Shown here: piece after piece, positions 11,443-22,488 of the stretch | Position numbering within the stretch: the first letter of the stretch is position 1 | How the letters are laid out: every line of letters begins with the position of its first letter | DNA from: Azolla caroliniana | Taxonomy: Eukaryota > Polypodiophyta | Reading direction: 5' to 3' | DNA length: 64,000 bases | NCBI GenBank assembly: GCA_043228905.1 | Contig: JBHGNT010000018.1 | Span: 2,728,001-2,792,000, forward strand | The notes under the pieces: generated by a model | Seen by the model: only the letters and a program-made list of their open reading frames with translations | What the model was told of the DNA's origin: nothing | The model's database searches: none | Translations under genes and position numbers: made by a program

Positions 11443-11862
11443 TGTTACCGGCCGGCAAGGAGTCCAAAATACGGAGTGAAGGAATTAATTAAGTATGGTT
11501 GTAAATAAGCATAGTATGGACGGACAGACTGGAAACGGTATGCCGTTTCCAGATCCGGACGGATCCCGAATAGGTGCGATAGGCACCATTTTGTACTACG
11601 GGCCGGAAACCTATTTAAAGGCCCGGACCCCATTGTAATCGCAACGGATAATTAATAGAGCGTATGGTGTTTATACTTCTGTGTTGATTTCCGTTCTGTA
11701 ATTACTGTTATATCTTACGCGTGTAATTAACAAAAGCGCTCTAATCGTGTAACCTACTTAGGTCGGTGTAATCGTTGAGTCATAATCCTATGCCGTAATC
11801 ACCCTTTGGTGAAGTGTCTCCGTGACACCTTGTGTTAGGCCTTGTCCGGTCAGAGAACAACA
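11443..11862 (+). repeat. Element C 3' LTR
   Basis: 420 bp matching 5784-6203 with about five substitutions. The TATA-like sequence is at 11612-11619 and the inverted repeat at 11529-11552. Confidence 0.95.
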
Positions 11863-11867
11863 GGGAC

Positions 11868-12139
11868 TGGGTTCTAGTGTATGAAAGTAGCCTCGACAAC
11901 CAGCACATGGCAACGTAGAAGTTTGCAAGAAGGTGGTCCGGGCCTTATGCGGTGACGAGCGCCAACGACAATGGGACCTACCATCTCGCAGAGTTCGACG
12001 GGACAAGGATGGCGGTACCGGTGGCGGGGAAGAGGATCAAAGCATTCAAAAAGCAGCACGAGGCTGAACCGGACCTGGACGACCTATATAGCGACAACGA
12101 CCGGCTCGGAACGGATGACGATCCGGGAGACGAAGGATA
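11868..12139 (+). pseudogene. Element A pol pseudogene, 3' end (integrase C-terminus)
   Basis: Continuation of A integrase after element C. It encodes the GPY/F-type module (WSGPYAV near 11937-11957) and the basic tail KRIKAFKKQHEAEPD, collinear with B 27820-28103. One TAG stop falls early in the piece (near 11917). No chromodomain follows. Confidence 0.88.
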
Positions 12140-12201
12140 AGCGTGGGCCGGTCTTCACCGGCAAGCGTCTAATTTTGGCGCATATCGGTGGATGCGCAGT
12201 T

Positions 12202-12214
12202 AGGTGGGGGCGGA
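12202..12214 (+). other. Element A polypurine tract
   Basis: AGGTGGGGGCGGA immediately precedes the LTR start TGTCGTGG, identical to B at 28162-28174. It would prime plus-strand DNA synthesis. Confidence 0.8.
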
Positions 12215-12650
12215 TGTCGTGGAGAAAACCGTCCCTAGGCGGAAACCGAGTATAACGTGCGTAAACCGGTCCTTACACGTGGGCACAAGTTTTGTTGTAT
12301 AGTACGTACATGGGTACAAGTCGGCTGAGGTGAAATCGTAGGTAACACGCTTTCATTAGGGAGAGAATCGAGGCGTATCCCTATCCGAAAGGACAAGGAA
12401 TAAACACGATGTAACGAGTGGTAATGGCCTCCCTCCTTGGGCTATAAAAGAGAGGGAGAGGTATTGTAAAATATATCGCGTTTTGTGGAGGACAAAGTGC
12501 TGCCGGATCGGAACCGAGCTCTTCTCATATGTCTTCTCCATAGTCGTTCTGTGCAGGTTTCGAGAGGCTGACTCTGCTCTGCGGAATGCCCGAGTGCTTT
12601 TGGCAGAGTCTCCATCTCGCGTTCTGTGTGTGTGTGTGTGTGTGTTTGTG
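12215..12650 (+). repeat. Element A 3' LTR, first part
   Basis: Begins TGTCGTGGAGAAAACCG, like the LTRs of B and K. TATAAAAG is at 12443-12450. It ends in a GT-rich tract (from about 12625) that element D entered; the LTR resumes at 29273. Confidence 0.85.
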
Positions 12651-13062
12651 TGTTGCCTCTCAGGAACACAGTCCGTGGTCAGTCCTTTGACCTAGACCCC
12701 AAGGTGGGTGTGGAACAACGAACAAAGCTTAAGCGTACTGCGTAAGGAGAGAACCTCTGTGATTCCTCCGTGTGTACGAGGAGACAGCTACAACCGACTC
12801 CTTATCACAGGTTGCACTTACGTACTACTACGCTTACGTATCCGAGACACAGACACTGAATTAGTCGCACCTATACACAGAAACTCAGAGAAGATAGTAT
12901 TTTATTATCAAGCGTTCCCTCCTTAAGAGGTTTTTTGCCCTTTATATATGCAGGGTCTAATTAGCCGTTCATGCTTACCGCGTGAACTGTTACATACGTT
13001 ACGCTTATATAGTTTCTTATTCCTACGCTTTTGGCCATCGGTTACTATTCTGCCGGACAACA
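12651..13062 (-). repeat. Element D 3' LTR (left copy)
   Basis: 412 bp, TGTTGCCTCTC...CCGGACAACA on the + strand. Relative to the right copy it has scattered substitutions and a gap of about 30 bp near 12910. Confidence 0.9.
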
Positions 13063-13107
13063 CCTGGCACGCCTGTGGGACAGTGCCTTTGCAGGTCGGA
13101 CCCATCC
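13063..13107 (-). other. Conserved block abutting the 3' LTR (element D)
   Basis: The + strand reads CCTGGCACGCCTGTGGGACA next to the LTR, then CAGGTCGGACCCATCC. This is the reverse complement of the block in C (11398-11442) and matches E (45853-45899). Confidence 0.7.
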
Positions 13108-13109
13108 CG

Positions 13110-14896
13110 TTAATCTTCTTCCAAAATGGCTCGGATGTTCGGCTCTATTATGGTGTCCTCGTCCGGAGTTGATGTAGGGCCCGTAGGTGCGTCGTGGTGC
13201 AGCTCTTCTGCTTGGTCAACCTGGTTTCTCCCAGAGTCGCCTTCGCCGTGTGCAGGTGGTCCGGGTACGGTGGGCTCTTCTTGAGTTAGTGGGCTGGGCT
13301 CCGCCGGTAGCGTGCTTGCAGTCAGCTGCAACTTAGCTTCTATTGTTACGTCCTCCACGGTGTTGGCCGTTTTTGTGTGTCCCTGGGCGTGGGGCGAGGA
13401 TTCCGCCTGGTCCGCACTATTTTCCGCATTTTCTGAAGATGGTGTGAGCTGGACTTCTTGTTGGTTAATGGTTTCGCTATCTGGTCCTGTGGGGAACTCC
13501 CGCTATTCTCCCCCGTTGTCCTCCCTGGTGATCGGGCTTGAGGTTCCTCTTCTTCGGCTGTGACCGGAATTGGTGTCCCGCTGGGTTCCTCATTCGTGTG
13601 CGTGTTGCCGGTTTGTGTGATCTGGTGAAATAGCTCCTCCTGACTTTGACCAAAATAATCTAGGAGTTGTGCGCGATAGTCTTGCGCTAGGTCCTCCCGT
13701 ACGGTCGCAATGCTCTCCTCGTTTAGCTTATAAAACCCGCGGTCGTCTTTCCGGCGGTTCTCCCAGTCCGCATGATACGTGTGCAATTCCGTTGCTTGGG
13801 TTGCCCACGCCATCCATCCTTTGTCCAGCGCCGTTTTCAATTGCGCTGTGAACCTTTCCCGGTTGGTCTGGAGAAGGATGCGCACGTTATCCGTGATGGC
13901 CTGGCAGCGGTTGCGTGCATCTTCCATCGACTTCTGGAGATTCGCGATTTCCTGCTGTTTAACGGCTGCCGCTTCCTCGTACGTGGCTTTCAGGCCCACC
14001 CACAGCTGGGATTCCTTTTCATGCTGTTCTTCTGATTTCCCCATTTCATTGTTTAGGCGGATTTCGAGTTGATGCCTTCTGTCTTGTTCGACTACCAACT
14101 GCTCATCGAACCATACCTTCTTTTTTTCTAATAAGACCTGAAGTCCCGCTATTGCCGCCTCTAATTTCTTCGCGTCCTCTCGTAATTGGGCGTTGTCTTC
14201 TTTTGTCCGGATGTGTTGGGCTACCTCCGTAGCTAGTTTCTCTTCAAGCGTTTTTACGGCCTTTCGTCCGTTAGCCCGTATCTCCTTTTCTCTGTCGGAG
14301 GATTGGCGTAGTTCTGCTCGAAGTTGGTCAATTTTGGATTCCGCTAGCTGCACGACCCTTTTTGCTTTTGAGGCGATGGCGGTCTGAGCCTCGATTTCTT
14401 CTTTGAGAGCGTTGATAACGTGGTTTGGTGGTGGGGTTTCGTGTTGCGCCGTAGTCGTGTGAGCTTCCAACTCCGTGATGCATGCGTTGGCCTTTTGTAG
14501 TTCGGCTTCCGTCAGTTTCACCTTCTTCCAGACATTCTTATTTTTTATGGCCATCTCCTTGGCGCCCGTGCTGACCTTTGCCAGTTCCCGATGGACTTCG
14601 ACTAGGGCCGTGTTTAAGGGTGGTATCTCCATCCCTACTCGCCGTACCCCGACGTTCCTCTGTCTGCTGACCTTGGCTAGCTGGTCCTCATTGTCCCTCT
14701 CCATTGATTGCGTTAGGGCGCGCTCTATCATCTGACATTCCGCATGCTCCTCGACCATTCGTTGGGCGGCTTTGACTTGTTGTGTTGCCAGGAACTCCAT
14801 GAGCTCGAAAGAGGTACCGAACTGCAAGAGGGTGCTGAATTCGTCGGCCGTATCCGGAATATCCAGATATGCCAAAACCTCACTTTTCGCCGTCAA
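13110..14896 (-). pseudogene. Element D aORF2 (coiled-coil), frameshifted near the end
   Basis: The main frame, 14896 to 13346, has 516 codons; a shift near 13350 moves the tail into 13358-13110, which ends in NIRAILEED. The N-terminal region SEVLAYLDIP...FGTSFELMEFLA is shared with E. A long Glu/Lys/Gln-rich coiled coil then runs to about residue 390. The conserved region ATELHTYHADWENRRKDD and VREDLAQDYRAQ follows, aligned with C and E. It lies directly after aORF1 on the same strand. Function unknown; conservation of both ends across three diverged elements argues for selection. Confidence 0.8.
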
Positions 14897-14908
14897 TACG
14901 GCTTTCCT

Positions 14909-16012
14909 TCATTGGGACTGAGTCGTAATAATCGGCCGCGGCTCCCGGATGATTTCGAAGGTGGTATTCGGCTCTACTGTTGCGGGGCCTTCGCCTGCGG
15001 TCGGTGCCTCCGGATCCGTGGGGGCGTTTTTTACCAACCCATGCCCATCTTTTCTGTCCAATCTGCGCCGTTTTGGTCTAGGGCTTTCCCGTCGTGCTTC
15101 GGTGTCTGGTTCTGGGGCTGCTTCCATGGGGTGTCTCGGCTGTTCCTCCTGCGTCGCCCGTGTGTCCGGTTGGTCGATAGGAGGTGTTGTCCTTGGGCCT
15201 GGTTGGGCCGGTTGGGGTTCCTCCTTCGACTCTAGGGCCGTTAACTCTGCTATCCTGCGTTTCGCGGAGCGGGCCGGGGCCGTGGGTTGGCTGGGCTGTG
15301 GTGCTGGCAGGCCTCGGGGTGGAAACAATACCGTAAGGTATTGTTGGATGATTGGCCTGAGCTTTTTGCCTGCTTGATACGTATGCAAGCCTTCCCTTAA
15401 CGCCGACCCTGTGATGACCCCCCAGTCGACTGTACGCCCTTCAAAGGTGTCGATAATGATGCCCGCCTTTTGTTTAGGCATCCCGTAAGCGTTGACATGG
15501 ACGCAGTCGACTTCCAGTAGGAACTTGGCAACTTCACAGAAGAAGGGATCCGGAATCTATTTTGTTCTATAGGCCTTGGCGGAGGATGAATATGGGCCAA
15601 AATACCGCTGCAGCGCCTCTGTAGGAGGTATTTCGAAATGTCTTTCGCCTAGTGAGGATAGGTCTAACTTCTTCCGAATGGAAGAGTTGGTGACAGTGTC
15701 GATATTAAGCCGCTTGGCGATGTCCATGGCGTCCAGGTGCGGAGGTGCTTCTGCGACCCGAATGTAACCATCCAGGCGCTTCTCCACGAGCCATCGTCGT
15801 AGGGCAGTAGAGATGAAGATCGGCATCGCCAAAGTAGGTTCGTGGAGAGGAGACGGGTAGCAGTGGTGAGTTGGAGCTCTGAGATATGATGGGGAAGAAG
15901 GTGAGGAGGAGTGATGGGAGCGCTGATAGCTAGACGATGTGTTTCTGCTTTGTGCAGAAAATCTTCTGTTTCCTTCTTTTTGTGGCTTAGGGTTCATTGG
16001 GCGGTGAGCCAT
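14909..16012 (-). pseudogene. Element D aORF1: two-domain accessory gene after integrase
   Basis: Two pieces. 16012-15557 has a Ser/Pro/His-rich leader and a conserved region (RRWLVEKRLDGYIRVAEAP ... FGPYSSSAKAYRT). A stop and frame change lie between 15481 and 15557; there the other frame still reads EVAKFLLEVDCVHVNAYG. 15481-14909 follows with KAGIIIDTFEGRTVDWGVI TGSALREGL and a Pro-rich basic tail. E has the same order at 49346-48202, so the two pieces were one protein. The DWG region faintly recalls plant transposon-associated domains; I do not recognise a defined family. Confidence 0.75.
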
Positions 16013-16171
16013 CGTGGTGCCGCGTGTTCTTGAACTAGGAGTTTGTGCATGCCTTTAGTCGTTTTAATAGTCGCTATCTTCTCTTCTTCTTCTTCTTCTT
16101 CTTTTTTTTTTTTTCCGTAACGGTTATTTACACCCTATTTTTACATTATAGTACAAATGGGACAGTCCCTT

Positions 16172-19149
16172 TTACGCTGCTAGTTCTCTGGCTTTGTCTC
16201 GTTCGACGGTCAATGGGTTAGGTGGCGTAGGGCCCAGGTAAGGTTTGACCTGAAACCCATTCACTTTCTGCCATACTATTTCTCCAGCCAGCGTTCCTAG
16301 TTGCAACGTGCCCTGTTCCGCTCCGATTATGCAGTATGGGCCGGTCCAACGGAAACGTAGCTTTCCCGGCATCTGGCCCATGCGCGTTTGAAAAACTAGC
16401 ACGGCTCGGCCCACGGCGAACTCTTTTTCCCTTGCGCTCCGATGTCGATCGACAAACGCTTTACGCCGTCGTTGTTCCTCTTCCAACACAGCCATGCTGT
16501 GGACGCGTTTTTCCCCTAGTTCGAGGAGTTGGTAGAGCCATTCCTCCTCTGACTTGGCTTCTGATAATCGGTTCTGTACCTGAATGCGCAAACTAGGTAC
16601 CCGAAATTCAACCGACATCACAGCTTCTAGTCCAAACGCTAGCCGGAACGGTGTTGACTGTATGCTTGTTTTGTAACTAGTTCTGTACGCCCATAACGCA
16701 CTCTGGAGTTTGGTATCCCAATCCGTTCTATTTTCATTGACGGTTTTCTTCAAAATGGTCTGTAAAGTTTTGTTCGTGGATTCCGCTAATCCATTCGCAT
16801 GCGGGTAGTATGGCGTCCTCTTCTTGTGGACTACTGCGTAATGTTGTGTTAGTTCCCGAACCACCGTATTGAGAAAGTGGCTCCCCTGGTCACTGATGAG
16901 CTCAATCAGGCAGCCGAACCGGCACCAGATGTGCTCGTAAAGAAATTTGGTTGTGACGGCCGCCATATTTTCCCGTATTGCCTTTGCTTCTACCCATTTG
17001 GTACAGTAATCCGTGGCTACCAATATGTATTTGTTGCCCGTACGGGTTGCTGCTGGTGTGAAGGGCCCCACAAAATCCAATCCCCACTTTTGGAAGGGGT
17101 CCAACAGTAATACGGGTTGGTGTGGCATTCTTGCGTCCTCCACGGGCTGACCCATCCGATGGCACAAATCACACTTTCTACAATACTCGGATGTGTCCTT
17201 TTGCGTTGTTGGCCACCATAAGCCTACCTGCCATACTTTGCGGGCTGTCACGTTTCCCGCGTAATGGTCGCCGGCTGTGCCACAGTGTGCCTCCCGTAAA
17301 ACTGCTTCTTTTTCATCCTGACGGACTCCACGTTGCCAAATGCCGTCACTCCCTTTGTGATATAAATTCGCTTCGACCAGGCAGATGTGACGGCTTCAGA
17401 CGGCTAGTCGTTTCTTCTCGTCTGTGCGTAAATGTGGTGGAGGTAGTCCTGTAGTTAAAAAGTACGTCATTTCCATAAGACATCGATCCGGAAAGGTGGA
17501 TTCCGTTTTTTCTGCAAATGTCGCTACTCGCCAGATGTCGGCGTCCGGAAAATTGTCGTCGTCTTTCGGTACTGTTTCTCCATTCTCAAGTCTGCTCAAA
17601 AACTCCACCACTGCGTGTTGCGTCCCTGGCCGGTGCTGAATTACAAACTCGAATTCCTGGAGCAGCAACATCCACCGCGCCAATTTCCCTGTCAGGGCTT
17701 GTTTCTCCACCAAATACAATAATGCCGAATGATCCACGTGGAACGTGAATTTCCGTCCTAGTAAATAATGTCGGAATTTATTGATGCTATAGATCATCCC
17801 TAGCGCCTCCCGCTCTATTGTGGAATAGTTACGCTCTGCTATTGACAATTTCCGACTTGCGTAGTATACTGGCCTGTACCAGTTTGGTTCGGTGAGTTGC
17901 ATTAGCGCGCTTCCTATTGCTATGTCCGAGGCGTCGACGAACACGTGGAATGGCTTCGCCCAAACTGGAGGTTGTACGACGGGGGCCTGTGTGAGCATTA
18001 TCTTCAGTGCCTCATAGGCCTTATCCTCCGTTGCAGTCCATTGGAAAGGAGTCCGATGTACGACAGCGTGGCGTGGCGTGGCGAAGTCCGCCAAATACCA
18101 TATCATCCGACTATGCCACCGTATTTGGCCCAGAAACCGGCTAAGTGATTTGGCATTTGTCGGAGTTTTAGCTTGCGTAATAGCGGAGATCTTGTTTGGG
18201 TCGACCGCTATTCCTTCCTTGCTGACAATGTGGCCTAGGAGAGTTCCACTGGTCACGCCGAAGGCACATTTCGCGGGATTCAGGCTTAAGCGTGCGTTCC
18301 AAGCACAGACGTAAGTGCGAGAAATGGTCTTTTGTTCGCCCATATACCGCAAAATCATCTACAAAGGCTTGCATGAACGCCGGAATGTATTCCCCAAAGA
18401 TCTCTGTAATCGTTCGTTGGAATGTTGCCGGCGCTGTCTTTAGCCCGAACATCATGAAGACCGCCACATAGACTCCCCAGTCCGTGACAAATGTCGTCTT
18501 CTCCTGGTCCTCGGGGTGCATGCGTACTTGGCTATAGCCACTGAAGCCATCTAAGAAACTGTACATCTCATGGCCTGCAACAGCGTCCAGCACGCTATTG
18601 GTGAAGGGTAAGGGAAATGCGTCCGTAATGGTTACGGTGTTTAATTTCTGGTAATCCACGCATACCCGTATTTTGCCGTTTTTCTTTGGGACAACCACTA
18701 TCGGGCTAAGCCATGTCGCATGTTTCACTAGTCGTATGAACCCCGCCCTCAGCAGCTTGTCAATTTCTTCTTTCACGCGGGTCGTGTAATTGGGGTTCAT
18801 GCGGTAGCGGCGCTGCTGGACAGGTTTCGCGTCCGTTGCTAAATTGATCTTATGCTGATAGAATTTAGGATCTAAACCCTTCATGTCCTCGTGAGCCCAC
18901 GCGAACACATCTTTATATTCCGTGAGTGGTGCGATTATTGTGGTTCTCTGGTCCGGCCTCAATTCCTTTGCTATGGAGAGGAACCGGGGTTCCAATCCCG
19001 TACCCACATTCACTTCGTCGAGAGCGAAAGCGGTGACTCGTCGTGAAATCTCCATTTCCCTTTCGAAGGCCGCCTGTGCTCTGCTGAGTTCCAATTTGGA
19101 CTCTGGGTTTGGTTTGTACGGCTCTTCGTTCGGAACAATGACCGTAGTA
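16172..19149 (-). pseudogene. Element D pol: RT, RNase H, integrase
   Basis: The RT fingers and palm read PIVVVPKKNGKIRVCVDYQKL, with the catalytic FVDD near 18354-18365. A frameshift near 18300 moves from the frame ending at 18168 to the frame 18358-17396, which holds the rest of RT and RNase H (FHVFVDASDIAIGSALMQ; HVDHSAL). A CGA-to-TGA type stop near 17400 separates RNase H from integrase. The integrase piece 17251-16172 has CRKCDLC, the catalytic DFVGPF and SDQGSHF, then YYPHANGLAESTNK, where Glu is in LAES. GPY-type RWTGPYCII follows. Defective but well preserved. Confidence 0.88.
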
Positions 19150-21386
19150 TATTCTCCCGCAGTTGCGATGACATCTATCTCGAACAACGGAATAATCCGA
19201 GGATGTTCGTCAAGGTACGCTTCCAATTCGGCATCCTCCACCCCAGCCAGCATATTGATGTCTTCCGCATACAACGGTGTTATCCCCTTAGGTTGTGGCA
19301 TGTTGCCTTCCGTAGGTACCCGAACCTTGGTGCGTCCATGCCGGAAACTGATACACTCATGTTGCCAGCTCTGCTTGATATTTGCTGTCCGAAGCCATGG
19401 TCTACCCAGAAGCACTGGGTATGCTCCTGGGGCGTCCAAAGCAAGGACGACCGCCGATATGTCGAAGCGGTGTCCGCCCACGATGATGCCTATTTTGCGA
19501 ATTAGCCCCAACGGTCGCACTGGTCAGGTATCTGCCATGTGAAGCCAGAATGGACACGCCTCCCATTCGGAAATGCCCAACTGTTCGCAAGTTTTCGCGC
19601 TAAGCACATTGACGCCTGAGCCGCCGTCGATTACACATCCAGGAACTTCCTGTCCGTGCAATATTACTGTAATGGCCGGGTTCTACTGAGCCACCACTGG
19701 TGGTCCCTCGCTGACGTCTATCAGGTTTGTGGCAACGCTCACCCCGGTCATGCCCACCACCTGTGCTTCCATGGTCTGGCTGAAACGTGGAACTAGCTGT
19801 AGCAGTTTTTCCATAGTTAGCGTGATTTCACAGCCCGCTAACACCTGCCAAATGGGGTTCGGCCCCGGTTTTTCGTTCTCTGTTCGCTTCATTGTGTTCG
19901 CGGACTCCTGCCTCATACGTTCCGTATTGGTCGCGTTTGCTTTTTCCACCCAGGCTTGGGCTTGTCGTCGTACCTCGTCCTACGCAGCCCAATCCGCCGT
20001 TTTCGTTTGCTGGCGTGTTGTGACTTGTTGCACCTCCGTCGTAATCGTGTTGACGGTGGGCCCCTTTCCCTTGCGTGTTGGGCATTGTGTGGCATAGTGT
20101 CCGGGTTGCTGACAAATAAAACAATGGATGCTTGATTCTCCCTTCTTAGCCCTAGGTGGAGTGTGCCATTCTCCGGGCGCTGCTTGCTCTTCGCGGTCCG
20201 GCCTCGTTTGTCGGGACGTACGCGGTGGCTGCTGTTGGTCCCGTCGTTGTTCCTGGTGCCGCTCATCCCCCGAGCTTTCGTCATAACGCCAGTGATCCCT
20301 ATATTGTTGAGGCTTACCCCGATAGCCATTGAAGCCGCCCCGTTTGATTGTCGGGCGTTGATGTTCGTATCGCCAACCCCCTTTGGCGTAACTCGGATAT
20401 CCACAATAATCCTCGTCCTTCGGGTCCTCCTCCTCGGACTCGTTGTGATTCCAACGATTCCGGTTGTACCTGTCCTCCCACGGGTTGCGATCCTTATACC
20501 GGGGTCGGTCTTCTTGCCTCCTTTGCTCCGCCCGGTGCGGTTGCCGCTGTGTGTCCATGCTGCGGACCGCGGGAGTGGCTCTGTTTAACATATTGTACTC
20601 GCATTGGTCGACTGTGTGAACCTTTGAGTGGCAGATTGGGCAATGGATTCGCATATTGCACTCCACCGCGGAATGCCCTGAGTTCAAGCAAATCGTGCAC
20701 TGGATTGCCTGACGAAATTGGCGTTCCTCATCCTCAGGTAACGCTTGTCGTAAGGATGACATCGAAAACCTCTCCTCCTTGTCATCCAACTCGAGCTGTA
20801 ACACTTGTTCAATCACCATATCCATCGTTTCCCCTTCCATCGTCTCGGTCGGTAGTTGCATAATTGTATAAAACTGCCCGAGAATCTCGCGTTGTGGAAC
20901 CCTCCGGTGGAAGAATCGCAAGAAGGCGGACTGTAGCTGATCGAAGGTTGTTATGGCTGGTAAATCCATCTGTGAATGCTAGAACGCCGCACTCCCATCT
21001 AATGTTAATCCGAACTCCGTCATTTTCGACTGGTGTGCCACCGTCTCGGAAAGGTTCTGCGCCATGTGGTTCGCATTCCAAACATTCAAGAACATGCGAA
21101 TATGAGTTGCGGTGTCGGTTTCGCCGTTAAAGCGGGGGTAGGCAAAGGCCATCGTGGGAGCTACGGCAGATCGGAAAAGGTCACCGGGTGGCTGCGGTAA
21201 GCGTGGTCCCCTCGCCTCATCGAGGTATTTGGGGAGCAAGGAATCCCCTTTGCACTCCTAGCAGGTATTACTGAGGTCGCCGATGTGCGGCTTTTGTCGG
21301 GCGCGTTCTTCTACCTGGCGTGTGATGGACCTTGTTATTGGCCGGTCTTGTCTTGTTGGTTCTCTGGGTCGTCTGCGGCTAAACAT
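19150..21386 (-). pseudogene. Element D gag-protease pseudogene
   Basis: One frame, from ATG at 21386-21384 through protease, broken by stops near 21261 (TAG), 20976 (TAG at a conserved Trp), 19977 (TAG), 19683 (TAG) and 19527 (TGA). Gag homology to C is clear (DLPAITTFDQLQSAFLRFF). The three knuckles are CTICLNSGHSAVEC, CPICHSKVHTVDQC and CFICQQPGHYATQC, with an acidic/basic repeat-rich tract between the second and third. The protease DGGSGVNV motif is near 19625-19595, with LLGRPWLRT near 19400. Confidence 0.88.
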
Positions 21387-21420
21387 CCATTCGTTGTTGC
21401 TCGTCTATGAGGAAACACAG

Positions 21421-21438
21421 ATCACCAAGCGTGCCAAA
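21421..21438 (-). other. Element D primer-binding site (tRNA unidentified)
   Basis: The minus strand reads TTGGCACGCTTGGTGATC three bases after the LTR end. It occupies the position used by TGGCGACC in C but would need a different tRNA, which I cannot name. Confidence 0.45.
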
Positions 21439-21440
21439 AG

Positions 21441-21613
21441 TGTTGCCTCTCAAGAACACGGTCCGTGGTCAATCCTTCGACCTAGACCCCAAGGTGGGTG
21501 TGGAACAACGAACAGAGCTTAAGCGTGCTGCGTAAGGAGAGAACCTCTGTGATTCCTCCGTGTGTACGAGGAGATGGCTACAACCAACTCCTTATCACAA
21601 GTTGCACTTACGT
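21441..21613 (-). repeat. Element D 5' LTR, piece left of B
   Basis: Matches 12651-12823. It stops at ACGT, the target site of B; the rest lies at 29007-29267. Confidence 0.92.
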
Positions 21614-22445
21614 TGTCGTGAAGAAAACCGTCCATAGGCGGAATCGGCGCACCAAGGCGTGGGAACCGGTTCTTCACGCGCGCACGCTCCGAGTTGTACA
21701 TAGAAACGAATTGAGAGGATAATCGGCAGGAACGGGCCCTAACTCAAGTGGAGACAAAGACCGCGCGAACAGTCTTTTCGGTCGCGCGCGCGAACTGTAC
21801 GAGTCGGCGGCGTAACTACGCGGATCCGTGAAAAACGGAGCGGATCCCTGTCCAAAAGGGACAGGGAATAAAGCTGACACAACGGCCTGTTCGTCGGCCT
21901 ATATAAGGAGCGGGAAAGAGCTGTTGCAGGGATCTCGCGCGGAGAGGACGAAGTGCTGCCGAACCGATTTCGGAGCTTCTCTCTCACTCCTGCTTTCTCT
22001 GTCTTCTGCTCCATCGCGTACCCGTGCAGGTTTCGAGGAGGCTTGCGCTGTTCCGTGGAACGCCCCGAGTGCGTCCTGCGGCACCTCCGACCTGTTTTAC
22101 CTTTCTGTGCGTCGCGACATACAGGGGTCGGCAGCTGTTCGCCGCCCTGTTCGTTTTCGTTAGTATCTATTTTGTGCCCCACCGTGGGTTGTAATACTTT
22201 AGTCTGCTATTTTTCTTGTATTCATAAGTACATATCTTTCGTTGTTGCGTCCATCTGCGTCGGCGTTTATTTGTGGTCTCTGTTTGTTGGGCCGTGTCCC
22301 TGTGCAATTGCCGGTTCTGCGCAATCGGATCTTCGGTTCTGTGTAATCGGGTCTCTCTCTCTTACTCCTCTCTCTCTTGCTCTTCGGTCCAAGACCCCCG
22401 TGGTCCCTCCTCCTTTCTACACGCAAGGGCGTAGTAACCCCGACA
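21614..22445 (+). repeat. Element B 5' LTR
   Basis: 832 bp, TGTCGTGAAGAAAACCG...CCCCGACA. TATATAAGG is near 21899-21907. Frames inside it (for example 21953-22465) are carried by both LTRs and are not treated as genes. Confidence 0.96.
21845..21907 (+). promoter_or_regulatory. Element B core promoter and upstream hairpin
   Basis: CTATATAAGG (21898-21907) is a good plant TATA box. About 35 bp upstream, TCCCTGTCC and GGACAGGGA form a 9-bp stem with a 5-base loop (21845-21867). A degraded version (TCCCTATCC...GGACAAGGA) sits at the same place in A near 12377. The 3' LTR carries the same pair near 28406-28468. Confidence 0.6.
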
Positions 22446-22448
22446 TCT

Positions 22449-22466
22449 TGGTGAACCCGACGTGAA
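22449..22466 (+). other. Element B primer-binding site, tRNA-Trp
   Basis: TGGTGAACCCGACGTGAA starts three bases after the LTR. It is the complement of the 3' end of plant tRNA-Trp (recalled as ...TTCACGTCGGGTTCA plus CCA), an 18-base match. K has the same site at 54821. Confidence 0.85.
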
Positions 22467-22488
22467 AGAGGCGGCAGAAGAGCAGGAA

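Larger units (their letters stand above)
5784..11862 (+). mobile_element. Element C: Tat-like Ty3/gypsy element lacking pol
   Basis: Flanked by two 420-bp LTRs (TG...CA) and target duplications GCGAC (5779-5783) and GGGAC (11863-11867), one base apart. Removing it rejoins the integrase C-terminus of A. Order inside: LTR, primer site, gag-protease, a residual aORF1, a complete aORF2, a conserved 3' block, LTR. Compared with D and E it lacks RT, RNase H, integrase and the first part of aORF1. The LTRs differ at about five positions, so insertion is recent. Confidence 0.95.

Noticed and set aside
21953-22465. Frames inside the B LTR (repeated at 28514-29098)
   Set aside because: They lie in LTR sequence across the promoter and are present in both LTRs; no domain.
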